Source: SAR86 cluster bacterium AG-313-D11 (lineage in GTDB: Bacteria > Pseudomonadota > Gammaproteobacteria > Magnimaribacterales > D2472). From it: a DNA stretch of 62,590 nt. A program made the translations under genes and the position numbers. Below, in pieces: positions 1 to 6,257 of the stretch. The stretch is taken from the NCBI GenBank assembly GCA_003284215.1, contig QBVW01000008.1:1-62590 (forward strand). The letters run 5' to 3'. Under the pieces are notes generated by a model. It was not told where the DNA came from. It made no database searches and was given only the letters and a program-made list of their open reading frames with translations. Positions within the stretch are counted from its first letter, which is position 1. Every line of letters begins with the position of its first letter.

Positions 1-503
1 CTAGTGCCCGCCTTTCCTCAAGGTTTAATAAGAATCTTATTAACTTTCTCCCTATTGAAACTAATTCATTAAAAATACTTGGTGCCTGGGCTTATAATCA
101 TAGAGCTGCTAAATTTGGTAATAATGTCAGCGGAAATACTATTGATGCTATAAGTTATTATGAGGAATGGATTGCGATGGATAGCTATCCTTCAATATTT
201 GCTGGAGATCTAAATAACTCAATTATTTGGGATAAAGAAAATAATGCAAATAATTTTGAAAACATTAATTCGGCTTTAGAGAAAGTTAATTTTTCAAGCG
301 CATACCACTCATTCACAAATGAGAAATTTGGAAGTGAAATCAATCCAACCTTCTTTCATACAAAAAATGAAACAAAGAAATACCACATCGATTATGTATT
401 TTCAAAATCTTTAGATGTTGATTCTGTTGAAGTAGGAAAATATGCTGACTGGATTAAGTTAAGCGATCATTGCCCAATTATAATTAAATTTAAAACTATT
501 TAA
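1..503 (+). CDS. Endonuclease/exonuclease/phosphatase-family protein, 5' end outside the window
   Basis: An open frame enters at the left edge (first full codon at base 3) and stops at 501-503. The visible ~166 residues carry the C-terminal signatures of the EEP (DNase I-like) metal-dependent hydrolase fold: GDLN with the metal-binding Asp/Asn, HIDYVF with the His-Asp pair, and the terminal SDHCPI with the catalytic Asp-His. Members cut nucleic acids or phosphoesters; the substrate cannot be told from this fragment. It lies just outside the direct repeat that bounds the tRNA-Glu island, next to a cluster of integrase-like motif repeats, so it may itself belong to a second mobile element. I see no internal break; it is partial only because the window starts here. 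Confidence 0.8.
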   Translation, partial: SARLSSRFNKNLINFLPIETNSLKILGAWAYNHRAAKFGNNVSGNTIDAISYYEEWIAMDSYPSIFAGDLNNSIIWDKENNANNFENINSALEKVNFSSAYHSFTNEKFGSEINPTFFHTKNETKKYHIDYVFSKSLDVDSVEVGKYADWIKLSDHCPIIIKFKTI

Positions 504-516
504 CTCGCCTTCTCTG

Positions 517-624
517 TGGCTACAAATCGTACTCCGTGGCTACATTATGGCTACAAATATGGCTACATTTAAAAACGAACTTACAGCTTTTCAAGCCAAT
601 TCTCATGGCTACATGGTGGCTATA
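517..624 (+). repeat. Cluster of six TGGCTACA-type octamers
   Basis: The octamer TGGCTACA occurs at 517, 537, 548, 560 and 606, with a one-mismatch copy (TGGCTATA) at 617. All are in the same orientation, with start-to-start spacings of 20, 11, 12, 46 and 11 bp. The cluster lies between a gene end and the left direct repeat of the island, about 50 bp from that repeat. Short repeated sites next to a tRNA-derived att core are typical of arm-type binding sites for a tyrosine integrase; that function is inferred from position and spacing only. Confidence 0.6.
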
Positions 625-641
625 TTTGTTTTTTTTGATGC

Positions 642-672
642 CCTGAAATCCCCTATTTAAAGGGGTTTCAGG
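642..672. repeat. Imperfect inverted repeat beside the left att repeat
   Basis: Bases 642-653 and 662-672 are complementary over 11 pairs with one bulged base and an 8-base AT loop. The hairpin ends one base before the 22-bp direct repeat. Neither strand has a U-tract after the stem, so it is not a standard terminator. It could be a recombinase- or excisionase-binding structure, but nothing in the sequence proves this. Confidence 0.4.
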
Positions 673-673
673 T

Positions 674-695
674 GAAATTGGCATCCCGTAGGGGA
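674..695 (+). repeat. Left att-like direct repeat (copy of the tRNA-Glu 3' end)
   Basis: These 22 bases are identical to 9076-9097, where 17 of them form the 3' end (including CCA) of the intact tRNA-Glu gene. The match stops sharply on both sides. A duplicated tRNA 3' end flanking a block of accessory genes is the standard footprint of a tyrosine-integrase element inserted in a tRNA gene. The two copies enclose about 8.4 kb. Confidence 0.85.
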
Positions 696-696
696 A

Positions 697-849
697 GCGA
701 TCTTTGATAGAGCCAATGTAGAAGAAAGAATCGCTGCTAGATTAGTTGGACATTCAACTGTTGGAGCAACAATGACATATGGCTACTACTCTGAAGGAGA
801 TGATTTTCAAACAGCTCTTAAAACAATTAATAAATTACCTACCCTATAG
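697..849 (+). pseudogene. Truncated tyrosine recombinase (integrase), C-terminal remnant
   Basis: The frame ending in TAG at 847-849 reads ...EERIAARLVGHSTVG, then MTYGYYS and a short tail. This is the end of a phage-type integrase, with the LxGH box and the nucleophilic Tyr in the YGYYS stretch. The N-terminal and core domains, including the catalytic Arg and the HxxR box, are missing. Upstream the frame runs straight into the att repeat and meets a stop at 673-675. The break therefore coincides with the att core, which suggests loss by recombination at att. It is the only recombinase trace in the island, so the island is probably no longer self-mobile. Confidence 0.8.
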
Positions 850-864
850 GAGGATGTTTTTCAT
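848..864 (-). pseudogene. Orphan 5' end of a deleted exported-protein gene
   Basis: On the minus strand 864-848 is identical to the first 17 bases of the gene starting at 5766 (ATG, then MKNILL) and then runs into TAG after six codons. The ATG overlaps the stop of the gene at 864-1754 as TAATG, exactly as the gene starting at 6257 overlaps its upstream neighbour. The simplest reading is that a further signal-peptide gene once followed and was cut off by the deletion that also placed the integrase remnant here. Confidence 0.6.
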
Positions 865-1754
865 TAGCAGTTAGGTCTACAGTTTCTGAAGATATCATTT
901 TTTTGATTTGCTTTCAGTTCGTTGATTTGTCTTTGCTGTTGCATGTCTCTTTGAAAAGCTGGGTCTGCTAAGTTTTCAGCAACTCCAATTGCTACATCCC
1001 CTAAAAACTTAACTAAGAAAGGTAAGTCTTCTTCCTCTTGAACAGGCTCAGTTACATTCTGAGCATAGCTTCTCTGCAGTTCAAGTCTTTGCAAGGCTAA
1101 CTCTTTATCGTGCTGGGCTTCTCTTTGGATACAAGCATTGATGTTTGATTCACCTGAAAAGCCATACTCTTCACAGCGTTGGGTGAGACCAATAATAATA
1201 TTTTGTTTTCTTCTTTTTGTTTCTTCTTCTTCTCTTTTTCTAGTAGCTATTTTAGTTTGTCGGTTAATTTCTTTTGTTCGTTTATTTTGAGCTTGACGCA
1301 ATTCATAATCTTCTAAATTTCTATAGATTATTTGAGTTGGACCATCACCCCCCTTTAACGAAATCACACATTCACTTTGGTATAAAAGCTCACAGTTAAG
1401 TCTTGCTAGTTCAACAGCAGAATACTTATATTTTTTCGTTTGAAAGCCAAATGGTATGTTGCCTATATGAAATTTTTTGCCAGTCTTAAGATTCATTGCT
1501 TCTGCAAAAGTCCAAGGTTCACCAGTCTTTAAATCATTTACATTTTTAACAACTCTGCTTTCTAGGTATTCATACTCCAAATCTTTGCTAGATTTAAGAG
1601 ACTCAATATCTTGTAAGGAATATTGTTCAGGATAGCTCATAGCCAAAACATCAACTTCATCAGAAACTTCTGCTATAAAATTCCCGGTAAAAAGTACACT
1701 AGCACAACCAACAATTCCAAAGACCATCAAAACTAAAGCAAGGGTGTTTCTCAT
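864..1754 (-). CDS. Lipoprotein with shared leader cassette, coiled-coil and Cys-rich tail
   Basis: The 296-residue product begins with MRNTLALVLMVFGIVGCA, a lipoprotein signal with the lipobox IVGC and lipidated Cys17. The first 54 bases are nearly identical to those of three other genes in this island. The middle (about 150-190) is a highly charged Lys/Arg/Glu helix. It is followed by CEEYGFSGESNINACIQRE, a paired-Cys motif resembling one I recall from other proteobacterial envelope proteins. The protein ends in CRPNC. The start overlaps the stop of the upstream gene (ATGA), implying coupled translation. Function unknown; it should sit in the envelope, anchored by lipid. Confidence 0.75.
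   Translation of the reverse strand: MRNTLALVLMVFGIVGCASVLFTGNFIAEVSDEVDVLAMSYPEQYSLQDIESLKSSKDLEYEYLESRVVKNVNDLKTGEPWTFAEAMNLKTGKKFHIGNIPFGFQTKKYKYSAVELARLNCELLYQSECVISLKGGDGPTQIIYRNLEDYELRQAQNKRTKEINRQTKIATRKREEEETKRRKQNIIIGLTQRCEEYGFSGESNINACIQREAQHDKELALQRLELQRSYAQNVTEPVQEEEDLPFLVKFLGDVAIGVAENLADPAFQRDMQQQRQINELKANQKNDIFRNCRPNC
1701..1754 (-). repeat. Leader cassette copy 1
   Basis: 54-bp signal-peptide-coding unit, one base different from the copies at 2984-3037 and 5136-5189 (Lys2 changed to Arg). Similarity ends right after the codons for Cys17-Ala18. Confidence 0.9.
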
Positions 1755-3037
1755 GAATCAAATATAGCTCTATCTACATCTTCCCAAAACCAGAGCAGGA
1801 TAGAAGCAGCTCTTTTATTTTTTTTGCATGATGATAATGCTTTGTTATATCTCTTTGAACGAGAGGAGTAGCTACTCTTTACAGAACGAGGAGAAGAAGC
1901 AATAGGTTTTGAAGGTCTATTTGGTAAATCGCAACTTGACCAACTTTCTTTAATTAAAAAAAGAGGTAGAGCTATTTGGACTATTTGTTTAGCAGCTTCC
2001 ATATTAGTTTGATTTGAATATCTTGGTTTAAATTCATTTAAAATCTGCTCATCAGTTAGTGAGACTCCATCACGCATAACATCAAAAACCTTTGTATATT
2101 CAGTATTAATAAAAATGGTTGGGGCTATGCTTCTTTCGCCTAAGTTAGTTGATGTGGGAGTAAATTCATACATCATATAATCATAATAACTAAAGAAATA
2201 TCTTCCTCCTTCTCCAAGTCCTCTTCCCTCTGACCACTTGCTTGGCTTGATATAGAAGCCAGTATTTGTAAAAGCAATTCCCTCACAGCCATTTCGTGCA
2301 AAAAGGGTTAAGTCAATGTAGGCAAGAAATTTTTCAGTATCAGCTATTTTGTTACATTTCCTAAAATTATCTTCTTTTCTTTGAGAGATGTTGGGAAACA
2401 CAGTCAGCAAATCAGAGTTTGACTCATCAATTAACTCAAAAAACTTTTTTGGGATAGTTTTGTTGGCTTGATAAACCATCTTAGTATATTTTCTTGGATT
2501 GTAACGATGCTCATCTCTGCCCTCTAAAAAAATCTTTTTCATTCTAGTTGCAAAATTTCCAAATACACCAGAAGCAAGGAGAACTTTTCGCGAACCATTG
2601 TTGATAAGAATTTTTAATTCGTAATCATTAATAATGTTAAAGGTCGTATTGTTAGAAAGTAGTTCTTCATAGGAGATGTAATTCTTTCTTGGCATGTTTT
2701 TATTTTGTCCTTTTCCATCAACAGCATTATTAATAAAAATACCAAATTCAGAAAATGCTATTCCTGTGCATCCAGTAGGAACCCAACTAGCTGTAACGAT
2801 TTGAACATGGATGTCGGTTAAGACATCTAACCCCATACATTCTTTAAATTTATCTACTTTGTCGAGATTTAAGAATAGCTTGTCATGGAGAAACCAATCA
2901 TCTTTTAAGGCATCCTCGTAGTAATGAAACCCCCTTAATGACTCTAGATTTTCATCATATACAAATGGTTCTTTAGGAACAGAAGCACAACCAACAATTC
3001 CAAAGACCATCAAAACTAAAGCAAGGGTGTTTTTCAT
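1751..3037 (-). CDS. Lipoprotein with internally duplicated domain
   Basis: The 428-residue product starts with MKNTLALVLMVFGIVGCA (Cys17 lipidation). The mature part contains two related modules, about residues 63-155 and 224-320. Each has an early Cys, then GC-x-GIAF followed by a G-[IF]-[FY]-I strand (92-102 and 253-263), then a YISYEEL or FFSYYDY stretch. This is an ancient tandem duplication. The C-terminus (about 375-410) is Ser/Lys/Arg-rich. I do not recognise the family, although the GIAF-type strand pairs recall PH-like beta domains. Start and stop overlap both neighbours by ATGA, so it is part of a coupled array. Confidence 0.75.
   Translation of the reverse strand: MKNTLALVLMVFGIVGCASVPKEPFVYDENLESLRGFHYYEDALKDDWFLHDKLFLNLDKVDKFKECMGLDVLTDIHVQIVTASWVPTGCTGIAFSEFGIFINNAVDGKGQNKNMPRKNYISYEELLSNNTTFNIINDYELKILINNGSRKVLLASGVFGNFATRMKKIFLEGRDEHRYNPRKYTKMVYQANKTIPKKFFELIDESNSDLLTVFPNISQRKEDNFRKCNKIADTEKFLAYIDLTLFARNGCEGIAFTNTGFYIKPSKWSEGRGLGEGGRYFFSYYDYMMYEFTPTSTNLGERSIAPTIFINTEYTKVFDVMRDGVSLTDEQILNEFKPRYSNQTNMEAAKQIVQIALPLFLIKESWSSCDLPNRPSKPIASSPRSVKSSYSSRSKRYNKALSSCKKNKRAASILLWFWEDVDRAIFDS
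2984..3037 (-). repeat. Leader cassette copy 2
   Basis: 54-bp signal-peptide unit identical to the copy at 5136-5189. The codons after Ala18 are unrelated to those of the other copies. Confidence 0.9.
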
Positions 3038-3384
3038 TCCATCTCCTCAAGTTGATAATTGAATAGCTCATTTTTTGAAAACTCATAAACCTCTGCCAAA
3101 AATCTATTCATCTCTACCTCTGCTTTACTGAGTAAGTTGAGCAGTTCATTTAATTTTGTATCTTCACCATATTTTGATTTGTATTCAATTAAGGTTAAAA
3201 AACATTGGCTTCGTTGAGCTTCATATAATTTAATAGCATTTGTAAATTGTTTTTTTAAATGGATATATTTGAGATTACTGTCTTCTGCCCAAGAAGCTAG
3301 TTTATTAATTGCTGCAGTTGTTTCCATTAGCTCCATAAAAATTTTTTGGTATTCTTCTAAATCCAGTCTTTTAGCAGTTTCCAT
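3034..3384 (-). CDS. Small helical cytoplasmic protein
   Basis: 116 residues, no signal peptide or membrane segment. Charged and predicted mostly alpha-helical, with heptad-like stretches (about 5-60 and 75-105), so a coiled-coil or adaptor protein is likely. It lies between the gene starting at 4153 and the lipoprotein gene starting at 3037, whose ATG overlaps its stop. No family recognised. Its presence inside the exported-protein array makes a role with those neighbours possible but unproven. Confidence 0.55.
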   Translation of the reverse strand: METAKRLDLEEYQKIFMELMETTAAINKLASWAEDSNLKYIHLKKQFTNAIKLYEAQRSQCFLTLIEYKSKYGEDTKLNELLNLLSKAEVEMNRFLAEVYEFSKNELFNYQLEEME

Positions 3385-3409
3385 TAATAAAACATAAGAA
3401 GAATGTTCT

Positions 3410-4153
3410 TCATTTAACTATCCTCAATTTTGGTCTTACATATTTTTTATAAGACCAGAGCAGATGATTCATTCTTTCGGAACATTGGTTCTGTGAGGAA
3501 ATTGCATTATTGGTAATGGATAGACCTGAAGCAATTTGGTATGGAGCATAATTACTTTCAAAAGAGATTCTCTGAACATCATTTAATCCAAAAGGTTGAA
3601 TCCAGTCAGCTTGAACAATGTTAAAAAAACGTGAGGTGAAATCTTTAATCGAAGGTTTATAAAGTTTTTTAGAAGGATTATCCAAACATTTAAAAGGCAC
3701 TGCATTTACAAAAGCAACATCATCAATGGTTAAGTCTGTTTCTTTAAAAAAATGATTGAGGTAACTGCTACAACTTGAATTTAATATATGTTCTTTGTAG
3801 CTGTCTGCGTATTGTCTATATGCAGACTCTAAGTTCGAAGCACTATTTTTAAATTGCACAAAAGACTCATATAAATTTGCATACAACTCATCGTCTTCGT
3901 TGGTTGAGTCAATCTCTGCACGAGAAACAAATACAATTTGGGTGCTGTGATTGGAATAGTTAGTTCCTATATAACCAATAAATGGCATCTCATCAATCTT
4001 ACCTAACCTTGTAGAGAACTTATCAAGCAGGTGTTTTGTTTTGCCTTTCTCCTGATATGTCGAGTTATAGATTTCTTCTTTGCTAATAAAACAAAGCTTA
4101 TGAAGCTCTTTAAAGTCTATCTTGGTAGGTTCTTTTTTAATGAGCTTGTGCAT
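3410..4153 (-). CDS. Cytoplasmic protein with possible uracil-DNA-glycosylase-like fold
   Basis: 247 residues, no signal peptide. The order of motifs recalls the UDG superfamily: an early strand IVFVSRAE where UDGs have the catalytic GxxPG loop, then FVNAVPFKC (compare the TNAVKC-type stretch of family 4/5 UDGs), then a helix and WIQPFG where UDGs have P-x-x-x-x-x-LG. The catalytic loop itself is not conserved and there is no clear C-terminal HPS box. This is at best a remote or non-catalytic relative. It is the only non-exported, enzyme-sized gene among the minus-strand genes of the island. Confidence 0.5.
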   Translation of the reverse strand: MHKLIKKEPTKIDFKELHKLCFISKEEIYNSTYQEKGKTKHLLDKFSTRLGKIDEMPFIGYIGTNYSNHSTQIVFVSRAEIDSTNEDDELYANLYESFVQFKNSASNLESAYRQYADSYKEHILNSSCSSYLNHFFKETDLTIDDVAFVNAVPFKCLDNPSKKLYKPSIKDFTSRFFNIVQADWIQPFGLNDVQRISFESNYAPYQIASGLSITNNAISSQNQCSERMNHLLWSYKKYVRPKLRIVK

Positions 4154-4154
4154 C

Positions 4155-4664
4155 TTATTTAATTTGATTTAATAATTTCTGAGTTTTTTTTAAAGTTTCT
4201 TGGTTTGATTTAAAAGTTTCAATTTCATCTTCGAATGTTTTCTTGGAAACTTTCACACAATGAGAAAAATATTCACTATCGATATCTTGGCTATAGTAAC
4301 CACTAATAATTAATGTCGTTTTATTTAAAAAATGTAAATCCCACTCAATTTCATTTAGAGGTGTTAAATGATTGTTGTAGATTCGACTAAATTGAACTCC
4401 CTCGTAGCTATCCTCTCTTGCGAAATAGTGGAATGGACCATTAATTGAATACACTTTCCTACTTGCATCGATAGCTGTGTTGAATTTTTTTAACTTGGTT
4501 ATATTTTTTTTAGTGGGGCTTTCAAATCTATAGAATTGTTTTGCCGAAGAAGTGTAGTCATACCGACCAACTCCTCTTTCAGATGGCAAAGGAATACATT
4601 GAAGGAAAACTTCTTCAGCAAATGCCAAAGGCGATAAGAGTAATAGGGCTAATAGTTTCTTCAT
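4155..4664 (-). CDS. Secreted/periplasmic protein
   Basis: 169 residues beginning MKKLLALLLLSPLAFA, a Sec signal peptide with an AFA cleavage site, so signal peptidase I rather than lipidation. The mature part has two Cys (LQCIP and SHCVKV) that could form a disulfide, and an amphipathic, Lys/Gln-rich C-terminal helix. It starts 3 bases after the neighbouring stop region and ends 1 base before the next start. Its leader DNA differs from the repeated cassette. No family recognised. Confidence 0.6.
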   Translation of the reverse strand: MKKLLALLLLSPLAFAEEVFLQCIPLPSERGVGRYDYTSSAKQFYRFESPTKKNITKLKKFNTAIDASRKVYSINGPFHYFAREDSYEGVQFSRIYNNHLTPLNEIEWDLHFLNKTTLIISGYYSQDIDSEYFSHCVKVSKKTFEDEIETFKSNQETLKKTQKLLNQIK

Positions 4665-4667
4665 AGC

Positions 4668-5189
4668 TTAAGACTCCATAGGTCTAAGGTGTGTTGTGCC
4701 TTTGATATTGAATGTATTTGTAGTAACTGTTCCACAAGAATCAGTGGTTCTAATTTTTAATTGGTCATACCTATTTAATAGTTGATTAAATTGATTCTCA
4801 CCACTGCCAAGATTGGTACGACCAAGCACTTTGTTGTTAGAAGATACTGTTAAAAAGGGTTCTTGACGTAGTGCTTCTTTACCATCTTTATAAAAAATCA
4901 TCTTAGCTCTTAAACTGGAGTTAAGGGCACAGATATAACTATCACCAGTAACATATTCAAATTGACTTTGATTCGTATTGGCTGAAGTAATAATTCGCAT
5001 GTATGCAATGTTATCTGTTGATTGGACTAAGCTTAATAAGAAATCGCCATTAAACTCATCAGTAGATGTTGAGTAATGCCAATCTCCATATTTAGTATTT
5101 GGGTCTCTGAAATCTACAAGCAATGGAGGATTAATAGCACAACCAACAATTCCAAAGACCATCAAAACTAAAGCAAGGGTGTTTTTCAT
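4668..5189 (-). CDS. Lipoprotein with shared leader cassette
   Basis: I place the start at 5189, because an upstream in-frame ATG at 5240 would add 17 residues before the signal peptide and overlap the upstream gene. From 5189 the product is 173 residues, MKNTLALVLMVFGIVGCA then INPPLL, lipidated at Cys17. The mature part looks beta-rich, with two Cys (YICAL, TDSCGT) and a final FNIKG strand. The start lies 1 base after the upstream stop. Function unknown. Confidence 0.75.
   Translation of the reverse strand: MKNTLALVLMVFGIVGCAINPPLLVDFRDPNTKYGDWHYSTSTDEFNGDFLLSLVQSTDNIAYMRIITSANTNQSQFEYVTGDSYICALNSSLRAKMIFYKDGKEALRQEPFLTVSSNNKVLGRTNLGSGENQFNQLLNRYDQLKIRTTDSCGTVTTNTFNIKGTTHLRPMES
5136..5189 (-). 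repeat. Leader cassette copy 3
   Basis: 54-bp signal-peptide unit identical to the copy at 2984-3037, including all third-codon positions. Confidence 0.9.
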
Positions 5190-5190
5190 A

Positions 5191-5766
5191 TTAGAACTTA
5201 GATTTCGAAGGGTCATATGAGTCACAATTCCCTTTTCCAATTCGCTTTACGATTGCATAATTGCCAATATTCATTCCTCTCGTTTTTCCTGTTATCTCAT
5301 ACTTATATCTCTTTACTAGGTTCATTATCCCATTCAGTCTGTTTATGCTGACTAATCCAGAGACTTCTGTTAATTCAAAAGAATTTTCTAATACATCTGT
5401 AGGAGTGAATGAGTATTCTATTTGACTATCAGTCATATTAAATTTTTCTGCCACTCCTGGTCGAGGTATCCACTTAGAGGTATCTGGATTTAATATAGCT
5501 ATTAACTTTAAAGATTCATCTTTGCTAAAAAAAAGATAGGAGTTAAATGCAAAATATGAAGTAAAAATCCCTTCAGGAACAGTATCGTTTGTTCCAACAT
5601 CATCTGTAATATTTCTTGATTGGTCGAAAACACATTCAATATGATTTAGCTCTTGTAATATCTCAATATCCTCATTAAGTTCATCATCTAATTCAGACCA
5701 AGATTTAGGCTCTGCAAAAGCTCCAAAGCTTCCAAAGACCATCAATGTGAGGAGGATGTTTTTCAT
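5191..5766 (-). CDS. Secreted protein with divergent leader
   Basis: 191 residues. The leader MKNILLTLMVFGSFGAFA is related to the lipoprotein cassette (the VFG core and the DNA over MVFG match) but ends in an AFA signal peptidase I site with no lipobox Cys. Mature motifs include IECVFDQS near the start and VSINRLNG near residue 135, followed by alternating strands. This resembles small exported proteins with an I-[DN]-R-x-x-G motif that I recall from other marine proteobacteria, function unknown. It ends 1 base before the lipoprotein start at 5189. Confidence 0.65.
   Translation of the reverse strand: MKNILLTLMVFGSFGAFAEPKSWSELDDELNEDIEILQELNHIECVFDQSRNITDDVGTNDTVPEGIFTSYFAFNSYLFFSKDESLKLIAILNPDTSKWIPRPGVAEKFNMTDSQIEYSFTPTDVLENSFELTEVSGLVSINRLNGIMNLVKRYKYEITGKTRGMNIGNYAIVKRIGKGNCDSYDPSKSKF
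5713..5766 (-). repeat. Diverged leader cassette (non-lipid version)
   Basis: The first 9 bases and the central block encoding MVFG match the other leaders, while the rest has diverged. The first 17 bases are identical to the orphan start at 848-864, so this version was present at least twice. Confidence 0.6.
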
Positions 5767-6257
5767 AATCTTCTCTCTACCATTACTGGCTCAACAAGCT
5801 CCTTGTATTCTTGATATAGCTCATTTTTAGATATTGATATTGTGAAGCTATTCTTTTTATATTGTGAAATGGGATGTAGCCCTTTTTTTACTTTTTGAAG
5901 GGTTAAAAGAGTGCCGTCTCTCCACCATTTTGATGTTGGTGTTAAAGTATCTGGGTTAATTAGATATCCAGTAACAAATCTATCCGCAACATCTAATTGA
6001 TAATTCCATAAACATTCTTTTCTTCCTTCTGCTATTTGAGCAACAAGCTCTCCATTATGGGCAACGCCACATAGTAAGACTTCTAAACCAATATCTGACG
6101 GGGCGACTGATTCAGTAACTGTAAATACATAGTGGTTACCTTGTGAGTTTCTTATATCCTCAACATCTAACAAAGCGTATTGATTCAACCCTACGGTTGT
6201 TGTAGCACAACCAACAATTCCAAAGACCATCAAAACTAAAGCAAGGGTGTGTTTCAT
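5763..6257 (-). CDS. Lipoprotein with shared leader cassette
   Basis: 164 residues starting MKHTLALVLMVFGIVGCA, lipidated at Cys17. The mature region has two Cys (LLCGVAH, KECLWN) and strand-rich segments ending in a charged C-terminal helix (YKELVEPVMVERRL). Its ATG overlaps the TAA of the upstream gene (TAATG). Its stop overlaps the start of the next gene by 4 bases. No family recognised. Confidence 0.7.
   Translation of the reverse strand: MKHTLALVLMVFGIVGCATTTVGLNQYALLDVEDIRNSQGNHYVFTVTESVAPSDIGLEVLLCGVAHNGELVAQIAEGRKECLWNYQLDVADRFVTGYLINPDTLTPTSKWWRDGTLLTLQKVKKGLHPISQYKKNSFTISISKNELYQEYKELVEPVMVERRL
6204..6257 (-). repeat. Leader cassette copy 4
   Basis: 54-bp signal-peptide unit with one base difference from copies 2 and 3 (Asn3 to His). 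Confidence 0.9.

Noticed and set aside
517-624. CRISPR-like array
   Set aside because: Repeats are only 8 bp, spacings vary from 11 to 46 bp, and there are no cas genes.
642-672. Terminator after the EEP-family gene
   Set aside because: The stem has a bulge and no U-tract follows on either strand.
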